Positions 1 to 6,905 are shown, numbered from the stretch's first letter. The stretch: 13,122 nucleotides of DNA from DAOTTI01 sp034437795 (GCA_034437795.1 DAOTTI010000286.1:1-13122); one strand, 5' to 3'. Numbers and translations: made by a program. The notes: a model not told the origin generated them from the letters alone.

Positions 1-439
1 CCTGGCGCGCCTGGAGGCGGTGGTGCGCGAGCAGGAGCGGCAGGTGCAGCAGGGCCGGCCGGCAGGAGAAGCCGATGAGGCCTTTCACGCCGCGCTGGCC
101 GAGGCCACCCATAATCGGGCCTTGCTGCGCCTGGGCGCGGCCCTGGAGGAGGTGCTGGCCCCCAGCCGCGACGACAGCCTGCAGACCCCGCAGCGGGCCC
201 ACCTGTCGCTCCGCTCCCACCGCGCGATCCTGGCGGCGGTCACCGCCCGCCAGCCCGACGAGGCGCGGCGCGCGATGGAAGAGCACATCCACAGCGTCGA
301 CCTGGCCCTGTTTGGCCTGCCCCAGGAATGGTCTGACGTCGCACCGGCTGACGCTCGCGCGCGGGACGTGTGGCCGCGAGCGCAGGCGGAGCAGGGCGCC
401 GCCGGCCACGGCGCCGCCCACGATGGAGAGACGGGATGA
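1..439 (+). CDS. GntR-family transcriptional regulator, FCD domain (5' end outside window)
   Basis: This is the C-terminal part of a FadR/GntR-type repressor; the frame is open from base 2, so the winged-helix DNA-binding half lies upstream of the window. What remains is the all-helical FCD effector domain. It shows the DEAFH segment (Asp-x3-His) followed by an AxxN turn, then a SHRAIL His, and an EEHIHS His near the end. These are the Asp and His positions that bind a metal, and through it a small carboxylate, in FCD regulators. About 35 Ala/Gly/Arg-rich residues follow the domain and look like an unstructured tail. The stop codon overlaps the start of the next gene by 4 bp (ATGA), so the regulator is probably co-translated with the oxidoreductase it precedes. 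By inference it senses that enzyme's carboxylate substrate. Family call is solid; ligand is unknown. Confidence 0.88.
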   Translation, partial: LARLEAVVREQERQVQQGRPAGEADEAFHAALAEATHNRALLRLGAALEEVLAPSRDDSLQTPQRAHLSLRSHRAILAAVTARQPDEARRAMEEHIHSVDLALFGLPQEWSDVAPADARARDVWPRAQAEQGAAGHGAAHDGETG

Positions 440-1632
440 TCAAACGCATCGAGATCAACTACCGCGGCATCTTCCAGAAGAGCCTGGCCAAGCGGATCGG
501 GGGCGACATCGTCATCATCGCTACCCGCATGGGGCAGGTGGGCTTCTCCAACGGGCGCTACAGCGATTCGCCCGAGCGGAACGGGATCCCCTGCAAGTAC
601 TTCGCGTTCGTCTCGCCCGACCTGAGCGAAGAGGAACTGGAAGCGGAGTGCGGCGCCAAGCTGGACATCGATGAGGCGAACGTCTCCGTGGTCCTCGATG
701 ACACCTTGGTCAAAGGGGTGGAGCCGTGGGGCTGGCACGGCATCCGGCCGATCAATGAGAAGGTGGTGGAGGGCGGCTATCTGCTGGTGGTCTCGCGGAA
801 AGGCCACGACGAGCTGCTCCGGTTCATCGGCAAGAAGCCCTATCCGTACCACCTGGCCATCCTGGAGGGCGACGCCAGCTTCGCCGGCCTGTGGGTCTAC
901 AAGGACGATCTGACCCACGAGCGGGTGCTGGGCGCCATCGCCGCCCTCGATCCAGCGATCATCAGCATCGAGGCGGTGGAGGAGTACCTGCGCGCCAGAA
1001 CCCAGCAGGAGCACCGCGCGGGGGCGGCCCGCCAGGCCTACGAATCGGTGCGGGAGCGGATCAAGGTGGTCACGCCAGAGCAGGGCGTCGACTGGCCCTA
1101 TGAGGTGCCGGCGCTCCCCAGGTGGAACGAGTTTCAGGAGGGCATTGTGGTGCCGGCGGTGCCGCGGGGCTTTGCCCTGGGGCCGCGGGGCCAGTCGCGA
1201 AACCCCATGTTCAAGCGGGGCACGACCAAGACCTACCGGCCGGTGATCCGCTTCGACCTGTGCACCAAGTGCACGCTGTGCTGGCAGGAGTGTCCCGACG
1301 AGTGCTTCGACCCCACGCCGGACGGCCTGTTTGACGTCAACTATGAGTACTGCACCGGCTGCGGCAAGTGCGCCGAGGTGTGCCCCGTGCATGAGTGCAT
1401 CGTCATGGTGGACGAGCTCCGGTTCGAGGATGACCGCAGTCCGTGGGAGCTGTGGCGGCGCGACCCGGACGGGTACATCGCCTGGGCGGAAGCGAAGAAG
1501 GGCACGGAACGGGTGACCTATCCGCCTGTGACGGGGACGGGGGTGGCGGTGGCGGAGGGCCAGACGGTGCCGCGGGGGAAGATCACGCCGGTACGGCGCC
1601 CGAAGTACGAGCGCCAGGAGGTACGGTCATGA
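436..1632 (+). CDS. 2-oxoacid:ferredoxin oxidoreductase, fused gamma-delta subunit (OOR-like)
   Basis: A 398-residue subunit that should carry electrons from the TPP/[4Fe-4S] core to an external ferredoxin. The start is the ATG at 436, with GGAGAG five bases upstream and a 4-bp overlap with the regulator's stop; the frame is open further upstream but that part overlaps the regulator. Residues about 1-195 fit a diverged gamma (PorG-like) domain that lacks the usual GxGGQG N-terminal motif. A charged linker follows. Residues 276-286 (CTKCTLCWQEC, then P) and 306-316 (CTGCGKCAEVC, then P) are two classical CxxCxxCxxxCP motifs binding two [4Fe-4S] clusters, as in the delta subunit. A tail of about 70 residues, rich in Trp, Arg and Lys, follows the ferredoxin domain and is unassigned. 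Gamma-delta fusion is known in this superfamily, including, as I recall, Moorella oxalate oxidoreductase. Function in the complex is well supported; substrate depends on the alpha subunit. Confidence 0.88.
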   Translation: MIKRIEINYRGIFQKSLAKRIGGDIVIIATRMGQVGFSNGRYSDSPERNGIPCKYFAFVSPDLSEEELEAECGAKLDIDEANVSVVLDDTLVKGVEPWGWHGIRPINEKVVEGGYLLVVSRKGHDELLRFIGKKPYPYHLAILEGDASFAGLWVYKDDLTHERVLGAIAALDPAIISIEAVEEYLRARTQQEHRAGAARQAYESVRERIKVVTPEQGVDWPYEVPALPRWNEFQEGIVVPAVPRGFALGPRGQSRNPMFKRGTTKTYRPVIRFDLCTKCTLCWQECPDECFDPTPDGLFDVNYEYCTGCGKCAEVCPVHECIVMVDELRFEDDRSPWELWRRDPDGYIAWAEAKKGTERVTYPPVTGTGVAVAEGQTVPRGKITPVRRPKYERQEVRS

Positions 1633-2867
1633 CCTCAACCCTGGTCCGGCAGCCGGACGTGGCGCCGGCGATCTATGAGCGGGAGGACCTGCTCACCGGC
1701 TGCCAGGCAGTGGCGCAAGGCGTGCGGCTGGCCGACGTGGACGTGATCGCGGCCTATCCCATCCGGCCGTACACGGAGGTGATGGACGCGATCTCGAAGA
1801 TCATTGCCGACGGCGAGCTGGACGCGGAGTACATCATCGCCGATAGCGAGCACAGCCAGTTTGAGATCGTCAAGCACGCCAGCGCCGTCGGCGCCCGCGC
1901 CTTTGCCGGCAGCAGCGGCACGGGCTGGATGTACGGCATGGAGGCGCTGGTGGTGACCGCGACCGACCGCCTGCCGGTGCTCTTTCTGGTGGGCAACCGC
2001 GCCCTGGACGATCCGGGGGCGTTCGGGGTGGAGCACAACGACGCCCTGGCCGTGCGCGACTTCGGCTGGCTGCTGTGCTGGGTGGAAAGCCCGCAGGAGG
2101 CGCTGGAGCACGTGCTGATCGGCTATCGCGTGGCGGAAGACCGGCGCGTGCGCATGCCGATGGCCCTGGCCATGGATGGGGCGTTTCTCACGCACTCGCA
2201 GCACATGACGCGGGTGCCGTCGCGGGAGGCCGTCAGGCGGTTCCTGCCGCCGTATGACCTGGGCGAGCGCCGGCTGCATCCGGACAACCCCATCTCCATT
2301 GCCCCCCAGGTGAACGAGGACTGGGTGATGGAGCTGCGCCGCCAGAACTGGGAGGCGGCGCGCCGGGCGCGGGCGGTGATCAAGGAGGCCTACCAGGAGT
2401 TCAACGCCATCTTTGGCCCGCGCTATCCCACGCCGTACTTCACCGAGTACATGACCGAGGACGCCGAGGTGGCCCTGCTGGGCCTGGGCACGGTGGGCGC
2501 GCCGGGGCGCACGGCCGTGCGGCGCCTGCGGGCGCAGGGGCACAAGGTGGGCTATGTGGGCCTGCGCTGGTTCCGCCCCTTCCCGACGGTCGAACTCCGC
2601 GAGTGCCTGGGGCGCTTCAAGGCTGTGGGCGTGATCGATCGCGACTTCGCGCACGGCTCGCCGGACGACGGGGGCATCCTGCTGCACGAGGTGCGCTCCT
2701 GCCTCTATCCGGTGCGGGAACGCCCTGCGCTGTTGAACTTCATCACCGGCCTGGGCGGACGAGACATCTCCATCGGCGATTGCGTGCAGATGTTGGAGCG
2801 CACGGAGCGGGCGGCCGCGGGCGAAATACCGGATGGGCACGTGACCTGGATCGGCGTCCGCGAGTAG
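1629..2867 (+). CDS. 2-oxoacid:ferredoxin oxidoreductase alpha subunit, oxalate oxidoreductase-like
   Basis: A 412-residue alpha subunit binding the pyrimidine side of TPP and the substrate carboxylate. ATG 1629 is chosen because a perfect AGGAGG lies 7 bases upstream and the start overlaps the gamma-delta stop as ATGA. Residues 20-260 are the pyrimidine-binding domain; residues about 290-400 are the transketolase-C-like domain (segment EVALLGLGTVG). Where pyruvate enzymes have YPITP, this has YPIRPYT with Arg46. E74 (in DSEHSQ) is the likely TPP-activating Glu. NRALDDPG supplies R124 and D127. In Moorella thermoacetica oxalate oxidoreductase I recall Arg31, Glu59, Arg109 and Asp112 in these roles; all four map here with a constant offset of +15. 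This points to oxalate (or another small dicarboxylate) rather than pyruvate. Superfamily is near certain; oxalate specificity is inference. Confidence 0.9.
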   Translation: MTSTLVRQPDVAPAIYEREDLLTGCQAVAQGVRLADVDVIAAYPIRPYTEVMDAISKIIADGELDAEYIIADSEHSQFEIVKHASAVGARAFAGSSGTGWMYGMEALVVTATDRLPVLFLVGNRALDDPGAFGVEHNDALAVRDFGWLLCWVESPQEALEHVLIGYRVAEDRRVRMPMALAMDGAFLTHSQHMTRVPSREAVRRFLPPYDLGERRLHPDNPISIAPQVNEDWVMELRRQNWEAARRARAVIKEAYQEFNAIFGPRYPTPYFTEYMTEDAEVALLGLGTVGAPGRTAVRRLRAQGHKVGYVGLRWFRPFPTVELRECLGRFKAVGVIDRDFAHGSPDDGGILLHEVRSCLYPVRERPALLNFITGLGGRDISIGDCVQMLERTERAAAGEIPDGHVTWIGVRE

Positions 2868-2873
2868 GTCGCC

Positions 2874-2891
2874 GTCCGCAGGTCAGCGGAC
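2874..2891 (+). other. Intercistronic hairpin between alpha and beta genes
   Basis: GTCCGC (2874-2879) and GCGGAC (2886-2891) form a perfect 6-bp stem with a 6-base loop inside the 71-bp alpha-beta gap, the only real spacer in the operon. No T-run follows, so it is not a classical terminator. It could tune mRNA stability or the alpha/beta ratio, or be a chance palindrome in GC-rich DNA. Confidence 0.3.
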
Positions 2892-2938
2892 CGAACCGGG
2901 CGGCGGCACTGCCAGAGCGGCAAAGGAGCAGAGGACCG

Positions 2939-3949
2939 ATGGTCGTCCAAGAGCAGACGCAGGAGGAGAAGACGCAGCAGCCGATCCGGTACGACCGGAT
3001 CAGGAGCGTGCGCCAGATCCCGCTGGAGGAGTACTACACGTCTGGCCATCGCACCTGCCAGGGCTGCGAGTCGGCCATGGTCATGCGGGACTTCATCAAG
3101 GCTGCGGGCCCGCGGACGGTGGTGACCGGCTCGACGGGCTGCATGTACGTGGCCAACACCAGCTACATGACCACGCCGTGGATCGTGCCGTGGATGCACA
3201 CGCAGCTTGGCGCGGGCGGATCATCCGCCATCGGCACGGCGGCGGGGCTGCGGGCGCTGATGCGCAAGGGCAAGATCGCCCAGGAGAACATCCACGTCAT
3301 CTCCTTCTGCGGCGATCTGGGTGGGGGCGATATGGGGCTGAGCGCCATCTCGGCCGCGCTGCAGACCGATCTGGACCTGCTGATCGTGCTCTACGATAAC
3401 GAGTCGGCGGCCAATACGGACATTCAGGCGACGGGGCTCACCACCTATGGCGCGCAGACCACCTTCACTCCGCCGGGCAAGAAGCACCGCATCATGCAGC
3501 GGCGCTGGAAGAAGAACGTGGCGGGGATGCTGGCGGTGGGCCATCCCACCTGCCGCTACGTGGCTACCGCCTGCGCCACCTTCCCGCCCCTGGACTTTCT
3601 GAACAAGGTGCGCAAGGCGCTCAGCGCGGGCGGCCCCACCTTCATCCACAGCTTTGACCCCTGCCCTAAGGGGTGGGACTACCACCCCCGCTACTCGCAC
3701 GAGCTGGGCGAGCTGGGCGTCCGCAGCGGCATCTTCCCGCTGTACGAGGTCATCGACGGCGTAGTGCACTACACTTACGACGCACGCAAGGACCGTGTCC
3801 CCGTGCGGGAGTACCTGCGGCGACAGGGGCGCTTCGCCCACCTGGCCGAGGAGGACGTGGCGTACATCCAGCGGATGGTGGACGAGATGTGGGAGGAGTG
3901 GGCCATCCCGGGGGTCGCGCCGCTGAAGGGCTCGCTGCGCTCACCGTGA
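2939..3949 (+). CDS. 2-oxoacid:ferredoxin oxidoreductase beta subunit (TPP/[4Fe-4S]), OOR-like
   Basis: A 336-residue beta subunit binding the diphosphate side of TPP and the proximal [4Fe-4S] cluster. ATG 2939 has AAGGAG 11 bases upstream; the frame is open further 5' but that part overlaps alpha. Four cluster Cys are all visible: C40 and C43 (GHRTCQGC), C68 (TGCMYVANTSY) and C242 (DPCPKGW). The TPP/Mg region is GDLGGGD at 125-131 and DNESAANT at 153-160. The third residue of the usual GDG is Leu127, although the metal-binding Asp126 and Asn159/Thr160 remain. A basic insert, near RRWKKN (188-193), lies between the TPP motif and the last Cys. An N-terminal extension of about 30 Gln/Glu-rich residues precedes the first motif. 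The TGCMYVANTSY stretch resembles Moorella OOR beta more than pyruvate enzymes, from memory. With gamma-delta and alpha it completes the enzyme. Confidence 0.9.
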   Translation: MVVQEQTQEEKTQQPIRYDRIRSVRQIPLEEYYTSGHRTCQGCESAMVMRDFIKAAGPRTVVTGSTGCMYVANTSYMTTPWIVPWMHTQLGAGGSSAIGTAAGLRALMRKGKIAQENIHVISFCGDLGGGDMGLSAISAALQTDLDLLIVLYDNESAANTDIQATGLTTYGAQTTFTPPGKKHRIMQRRWKKNVAGMLAVGHPTCRYVATACATFPPLDFLNKVRKALSAGGPTFIHSFDPCPKGWDYHPRYSHELGELGVRSGIFPLYEVIDGVVHYTYDARKDRVPVREYLRRQGRFAHLAEEDVAYIQRMVDEMWEEWAIPGVAPLKGSLRSP

Positions 3950-3997
3950 TCAGGTGGTGATCCAGGCGCTGCGCGCCTCGTGATCAAGTAGTGATCC
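3946..3997 (+). repeat. Imperfect 18-bp direct repeat with four GTGATC boxes around a hairpin
   Basis: Two copies of GTGATCAxGTxGTGATCC (3946-3963 and 3980-3997, two mismatches) overlap and follow the beta stop codon. They put GTGATC at 3946, 3957, 3980 and 3991, i.e. pairs 11 bases apart, about one helical turn. Between the copies, AGGCGC (3964-3969) and GCGCCT (3973-3978) form a 6-bp stem with a TGC loop, which TGATC/GATCA arms can extend past a small internal loop. It may be a duplicated stop-codon region, a bidirectional terminator between convergent genes, or a protein-binding site. Confidence 0.5.
3958..3986 (+). terminator. Possible bidirectional terminator hairpin between convergent genes
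   Basis: The stem is TGATC + AGGCGC paired with GCGCCT + GATCA, with a 3-base loop and a 1x3 internal loop. It sits just after the beta stop and before the end of the minus-strand DUF3592 gene, where a shared terminator is expected. There is no T-tract on either side, so intrinsic termination is uncertain. Confidence 0.35.
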
Positions 3998-4046
3998 GCT
4001 CGGCTGCTCCCATAGGAAGAGGGAACTGCTCAAGGGCCGTGAGTAT

Positions 4047-4469
4047 TCACGGCGAGCCGGCGGCGAAGAGGGCGAAGCCCCCGCCGGTGAGCGCGACGCC
4101 GAGGCCCAGCAGAGCCAGGAAGCCGAACCAGATGGAGGGGATGGAGTTGATCGCTGCGCGGTGGGGGTTCTCGCGGTCGTAGACGATAGAGAGGTGCTGG
4201 CCGACGCGGTACGGAGGGGGCAGTGTGCCGCTGGGCCAGCGGAGCTCCACCCGCCTCCCCATGGCGTCCCTGAATTCGACGACGGCGTAGTAGTAGAGCT
4301 CGCCATCGGGCGACGTGTACTCATCCACCGCGATCTGGGTGACGGTGGCGTCGGTCCTGGCCGCGGCGCGCAGGAAGCGACGCGTCGCCTGGAAGCTGGC
4401 GACGCTTCCCAGCAGCAGCACGATCCCGACGAGGCTGAGCAAGATGGCCACGTCGGCGGCGGATGCCAC
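4047..4469 (-). CDS. DUF3592-family membrane protein
   Basis: A 140-residue protein with a hydrophobic helix at each end (about residues 7-28 and 113-137) and a soluble, mostly beta region between them. The middle part shows a YYYAVVEFRD strand and a YRVGQHLSIVYDREN strand, the pattern typical of DUF3592, whose function is unknown. The start is GTG 4469, preceded by AGGAGG (complement of 4474-4479) only four bases away, slightly close but the best site. It is convergent with the oxidoreductase operon and shows no operon partner. Expected location is the cytoplasmic membrane with the loop on one side. Family assignment is by overall pattern, not by a catalytic motif. Confidence 0.75.
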   Translation of the reverse strand: MASAADVAILLSLVGIVLLLGSVASFQATRRFLRAAARTDATVTQIAVDEYTSPDGELYYYAVVEFRDAMGRRVELRWPSGTLPPPYRVGQHLSIVYDRENPHRAAINSIPSIWFGFLALLGLGVALTGGGFALFAAGSP

Positions 4470-4839
4470 CGTACCTCCTCTCGGCTCCGGGCCAACGGAG
4501 CCCTGGCGGGACTAGCACCTACACGCGCAGCACTGCGACCACCTCCACTCTACTCCCAAGATGGGCGCCGGTCAATGGCCGGTCCGCCGCCGGGTTTCAG
4601 GGGCAGCCGGCGCACCTGCGTCTCTTATGGCTCGCGTCTCTCTACAGCCCGCGTCTCTCAGCCCAAGGACGTTCGCCGGGCAATAGCAGGACCAGGCTCA
4701 CAATGGGTGAACATCACGACCTGGGTGCATCTCTCGGGCTCCGGACGTTCGCCGGCTAGCTGGGGGCACGCGTTCCGGCTGGTGGTACGGCTGCTGGCGC
4801 GGTTATGATGGTGCCTTCCATGCAGGAGCTGAGAGGGAG
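4470..4839. other. 370-bp stretch with no convincing gene; short repeats
   Basis: Long frames cross this stretch but have atypical Arg/Ser/Pro-rich content and no start signal, so I call no gene. It contains three GCGTCTCT boxes (4618, 4634, 4651; 16-17 bases apart) and a 13-bp direct repeat GGACGTTCGCCGG (near 4667 and 4742). Divergent promoters for the DUF3592 gene (-) and the exporter gene (+) must lie here, but no clear -35/-10 pair stands out. No T-box, tRNA or known riboswitch core was recognised. Confidence 0.55.
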
Positions 4840-5616
4840 ATGACCGGTCTGGAGGGCGCCGTGCTGTTCGGCGCTGCCCTGGCGGGCGGCGCGCTCAACG
4901 CCGTAGCGGGTGGCGGGAGCTTCTTCACCTTTCCATCGCTGCTGCTCACCGGCGTCCCGCCTATCCAGGCCAATGCCACCAGCACGGTGGCGCTCTGGCC
5001 GGGCTCCTTGATGAGCGTGGCCGCCTACTGGCGCGAGCTCCGCGGGCGCCACGGTCTCCCACTGTTGGCAGGGGCGAGCGTGCTGGGAGGGTTGCTCGGC
5101 GCGCTCCTGCTGCTCCACACGCCCGCGGCCACGTTCGCCCGGCTGGTGCCATACCTGCTGCTGGCGGCGACGCTCCTCTTCACGTTCGGCGGCGCGATCA
5201 CCCGCTACGTGCGCGCTCGCCTGAACCTGCATCTGGCGGGGGAGCCGGCGCCGCCGCGGGCAGCGCTGGCAGGGACCGTGCTGCTGCAGCTCCTGATCGC
5301 CACCTATGGGGGCTACTTTGGGGGCGGGATCGGCATCCTGATGCTGGCGTCGCTGGCCCTGCTGGGGATGGAGAACATCCACGAGATGAATGCGCTCAAG
5401 ACGCTGATGGCGACGTGCATCAACGGGGTAGCCGTGGCCGCGTTCGTCCTGGCCGGCGCCGTGGCGTGGCCCCAGGCGCTGCTGATGCTGGCGGGGTCGA
5501 TTACTGGCGGCTACGGGGCCGCCCACTATGCCCGCCGGCTGGACCCCCGCCTCGTCCGGCGCATCGTGATCGTCACCGGGTTCGGCCTGACGCTGTACTT
5601 CTTCTGGCGGGGATGA
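4840..5616 (+). CDS. TauE/SafE-family (DUF81) membrane exporter
   Basis: A 258-residue integral membrane protein, predicted to export sulfite, sulfoacetate or another small anion; substrates are known for only a few members. The N-terminal signature GGALNAVAGGGSFFTFPSLL, followed by the GVPPIQANATSTVAL stretch, is diagnostic. A matching half-repeat near GGYFGGGIGI (about residues 151-160) and the NALKTLMATCINGVA stretch completes the inverted two-domain layout with about 7-8 helices. ATG 4840 has AGGAG 11 bases upstream. An in-frame-incompatible 12-codon mini-ORF (4805-4843) overlaps it by ATGA, possibly by chance. It is convergent with a D-cysteine desulfhydrase-like gene, which loosely suggests sulfur metabolism, but the two genes are not co-transcribed. 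Family call is firm; substrate is open. Confidence 0.9.
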   Translation: MTGLEGAVLFGAALAGGALNAVAGGGSFFTFPSLLLTGVPPIQANATSTVALWPGSLMSVAAYWRELRGRHGLPLLAGASVLGGLLGALLLLHTPAATFARLVPYLLLAATLLFTFGGAITRYVRARLNLHLAGEPAPPRAALAGTVLLQLLIATYGGYFGGGIGILMLASLALLGMENIHEMNALKTLMATCINGVAVAAFVLAGAVAWPQALLMLAGSITGGYGAAHYARRLDPRLVRRIVIVTGFGLTLYFFWRG

Positions 5617-5645
5617 GGGGCCGGTGGCGGGGACGTGGGGAGGGC

Positions 5646-5708
5646 GGCCCTCACCCCCTTCGGTCGCGGGCGCGCCGCTCCCTCTCCGCGTCGGAGAGGG
5701 GGAACGTG
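5646..5708. repeat. CCCTCACCC-type intergenic repeat with hairpin, copy 1
   Basis: After CCCTCACCCCCTTCGG comes a perfect 9-bp stem, CCCTCTCCG (5680-5688) with CGGAGAGGG (5692-5700) and a CGT loop. It lies between two convergent genes and could terminate both. Related copies lie at about 5764, 11225, 11336 and 12346, always outside genes. Confidence 0.7.
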
Positions 5709-5763
5709 GGCCGCATGGGGACGAGATTGCCCAGGGCGAGTGGCCTCACGGGGATGAGGGGAC

Positions 5764-5795
5764 GGCCCTCACCCCCTTCGGCCGGGGCCATGGGG
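5764..5795. repeat. CCCTCACCC-type repeat, copy 2 (partial, no hairpin)
   Basis: The same 16-base head (CCCTCACCCCCTTCGG) as the neighbouring copy recurs about 116 bases further on, without the inverted arms. It looks like a degenerate or half element. Confidence 0.55.
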
Positions 5796-5855
5796 AGTGG
5801 GACGACGGCCGCGCTCGAGGCGGCAGCGCGCAGGCCCCGCGGCGCCGGGCCTGCG

Positions 5856-6905
5856 CTACAGGTTCTTGAGTACCTCGTGATAGGCAAAGATGATCGGCAG
5901 CCCGCCGGTGTGGACGAAGACCGCCACCTCACCCGCGCCGACCTTCCCCGCCTGCACCTCGCCGACCAATCCTGAGAAGGCCTTGCCGGTATAGACCGGA
6001 TCCATGAAGATGGCGTCCGTCCGCGCCGCGAGCTTGATGGCCGCCAGGGTCGTGGGCGGGGTAGCGCCGTAGCGCTCGCCGACGTACTGGTCGTGCACGT
6101 CGAAGTCGCTGGGCTCAAGGCCCACGGGAAGATCGAGCAGTTCGGCCGTGCGGGAGGCGCGGTCAAGCTGCATGCGAGTAACGGCATCGGCGTTGCCGCC
6201 GACGCTGACGGCGTGCACCCGCCACCCCGCGCCGAGCAGCTTGCCCCCCAGGGCCAGGCCGGCGGAGGAGGTTCCCCCAACCAGGAAGAGGTGGACCTTG
6301 TCCTCGGGACCGATACCGGCCGCCCGCAGCTGCTCCAGGAGCTCGATAGACGCCTCGACGTAGGCCACAGTGCCGGCAATGCTGGAGAAGGGCTCCCGCG
6401 TGGAGGCGTAGGGTCGGTAGCCCTCGGCGCGCAGGCGCGCCAGGGTCTCATCCAGGACGGCCTCCGGATCGCGCCCGTGGGCCTCGACGATGTCCACGCC
6501 CAGGATGCGGTCCAGCAGGAGATTGCCGGTGACCTCCTCGTCGGCGGGGCTGGGCTTGACGATGGTCATGTGCAGGCCCAGGCGGACGCAGGCGGCCGAG
6601 TGCAGGCGCGCGTGGTTGCTCTGGCCGATGTTCACCAGGACGAAGGCGTCGCAGCCCCGGGCCTGCACATCGGCCATACGGAACTCGAGGGCGCGGACCT
6701 TGTTGCCGCCGAAGGCAAAGCCGGTCAGATCGTCGCGCTTGATGAGGATGCGCGGGCCACCCAGCGCGGCCGTCAGTCGCGGGCAGGCCTCGAGCGGGGT
6801 GGGAACGAACGCGAACGGGATCCGCGGCAGCCGCGCCACGCGCTCACGGATCTCAGCCGGGGTCATGATTGCCGGAATAGTTGCCTTGCTGGTCTGAACC
6901 GCCAT
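5856..6905 (-). CDS. dcyD: D-cysteine desulfhydrase-like PLP enzyme (ACC deaminase fold)
   Basis: A 349-residue fold-type II PLP enzyme, of the group that converts D-cysteine to pyruvate, H2S and ammonia. ATG 6905 is preceded by AGGGAGG at good spacing. The PLP lysine is K69 in FGGNKVRALEF; GQSNHAR (94-100) is the substrate/carboxylate loop; VGGTSSAGL (209-217) is the phosphate cup. ACC deaminases carry Glu and Leu at two discriminating sites (PVYEG and HLGG); here they are Thr306 (DPVYTGKA) and Thr333 (VHTGG), which fits D-cysteine desulfhydrase and argues against ACC deaminase. Family length is normal. The TauE/SafE exporter lies opposite and convergent, a weak sulfur link. A related D-amino-acid lyase cannot be excluded. 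Confidence 0.88.
   Translation of the reverse strand: MAVQTSKATIPAIMTPAEIRERVARLPRIPFAFVPTPLEACPRLTAALGGPRILIKRDDLTGFAFGGNKVRALEFRMADVQARGCDAFVLVNIGQSNHARLHSAACVRLGLHMTIVKPSPADEEVTGNLLLDRILGVDIVEAHGRDPEAVLDETLARLRAEGYRPYASTREPFSSIAGTVAYVEASIELLEQLRAAGIGPEDKVHLFLVGGTSSAGLALGGKLLGAGWRVHAVSVGGNADAVTRMQLDRASRTAELLDLPVGLEPSDFDVHDQYVGERYGATPPTTLAAIKLAARTDAIFMDPVYTGKAFSGLVGEVQAGKVGAGEVAVFVHTGGLPIIFAYHEVLKNL

Noticed and set aside
85..1392. Long minus-strand frame (435 codons) across the regulator and gamma-delta gene
   Set aside because: It is antisense to a strongly supported gene with ferredoxin motifs. Its product is rich in His, Arg, Val and Ala with no domain, as expected for the complement of GC-rich coding DNA.
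1635..2840. Minus-strand frame opposite the alpha subunit
   Set aside because: A shadow of the alpha gene, with no motif and biased composition.
4670..4800. Possible T-box or other riboswitch upstream of the exporter
   Set aside because: No T-box core motif, specifier arm or terminator/antiterminator pair could be drawn; only short repeats were seen.
4161..4808. Plus-strand frame opposite the DUF3592 gene, running into the exporter's upstream region
   Set aside because: No ribosome-binding site or domain, with abrupt changes in composition along it.
5640..5800. CRISPR-like array from repeated CCCTCACCC segments
   Set aside because: Only two copies, uneven spacing and hairpin arms typical of REP-type elements; no cas genes are nearby.
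5856..6905. 1-aminocyclopropane-1-carboxylate deaminase
   Set aside because: The two discriminating residues are Thr, not Glu and Leu, which matches D-cysteine desulfhydrase-type enzymes.
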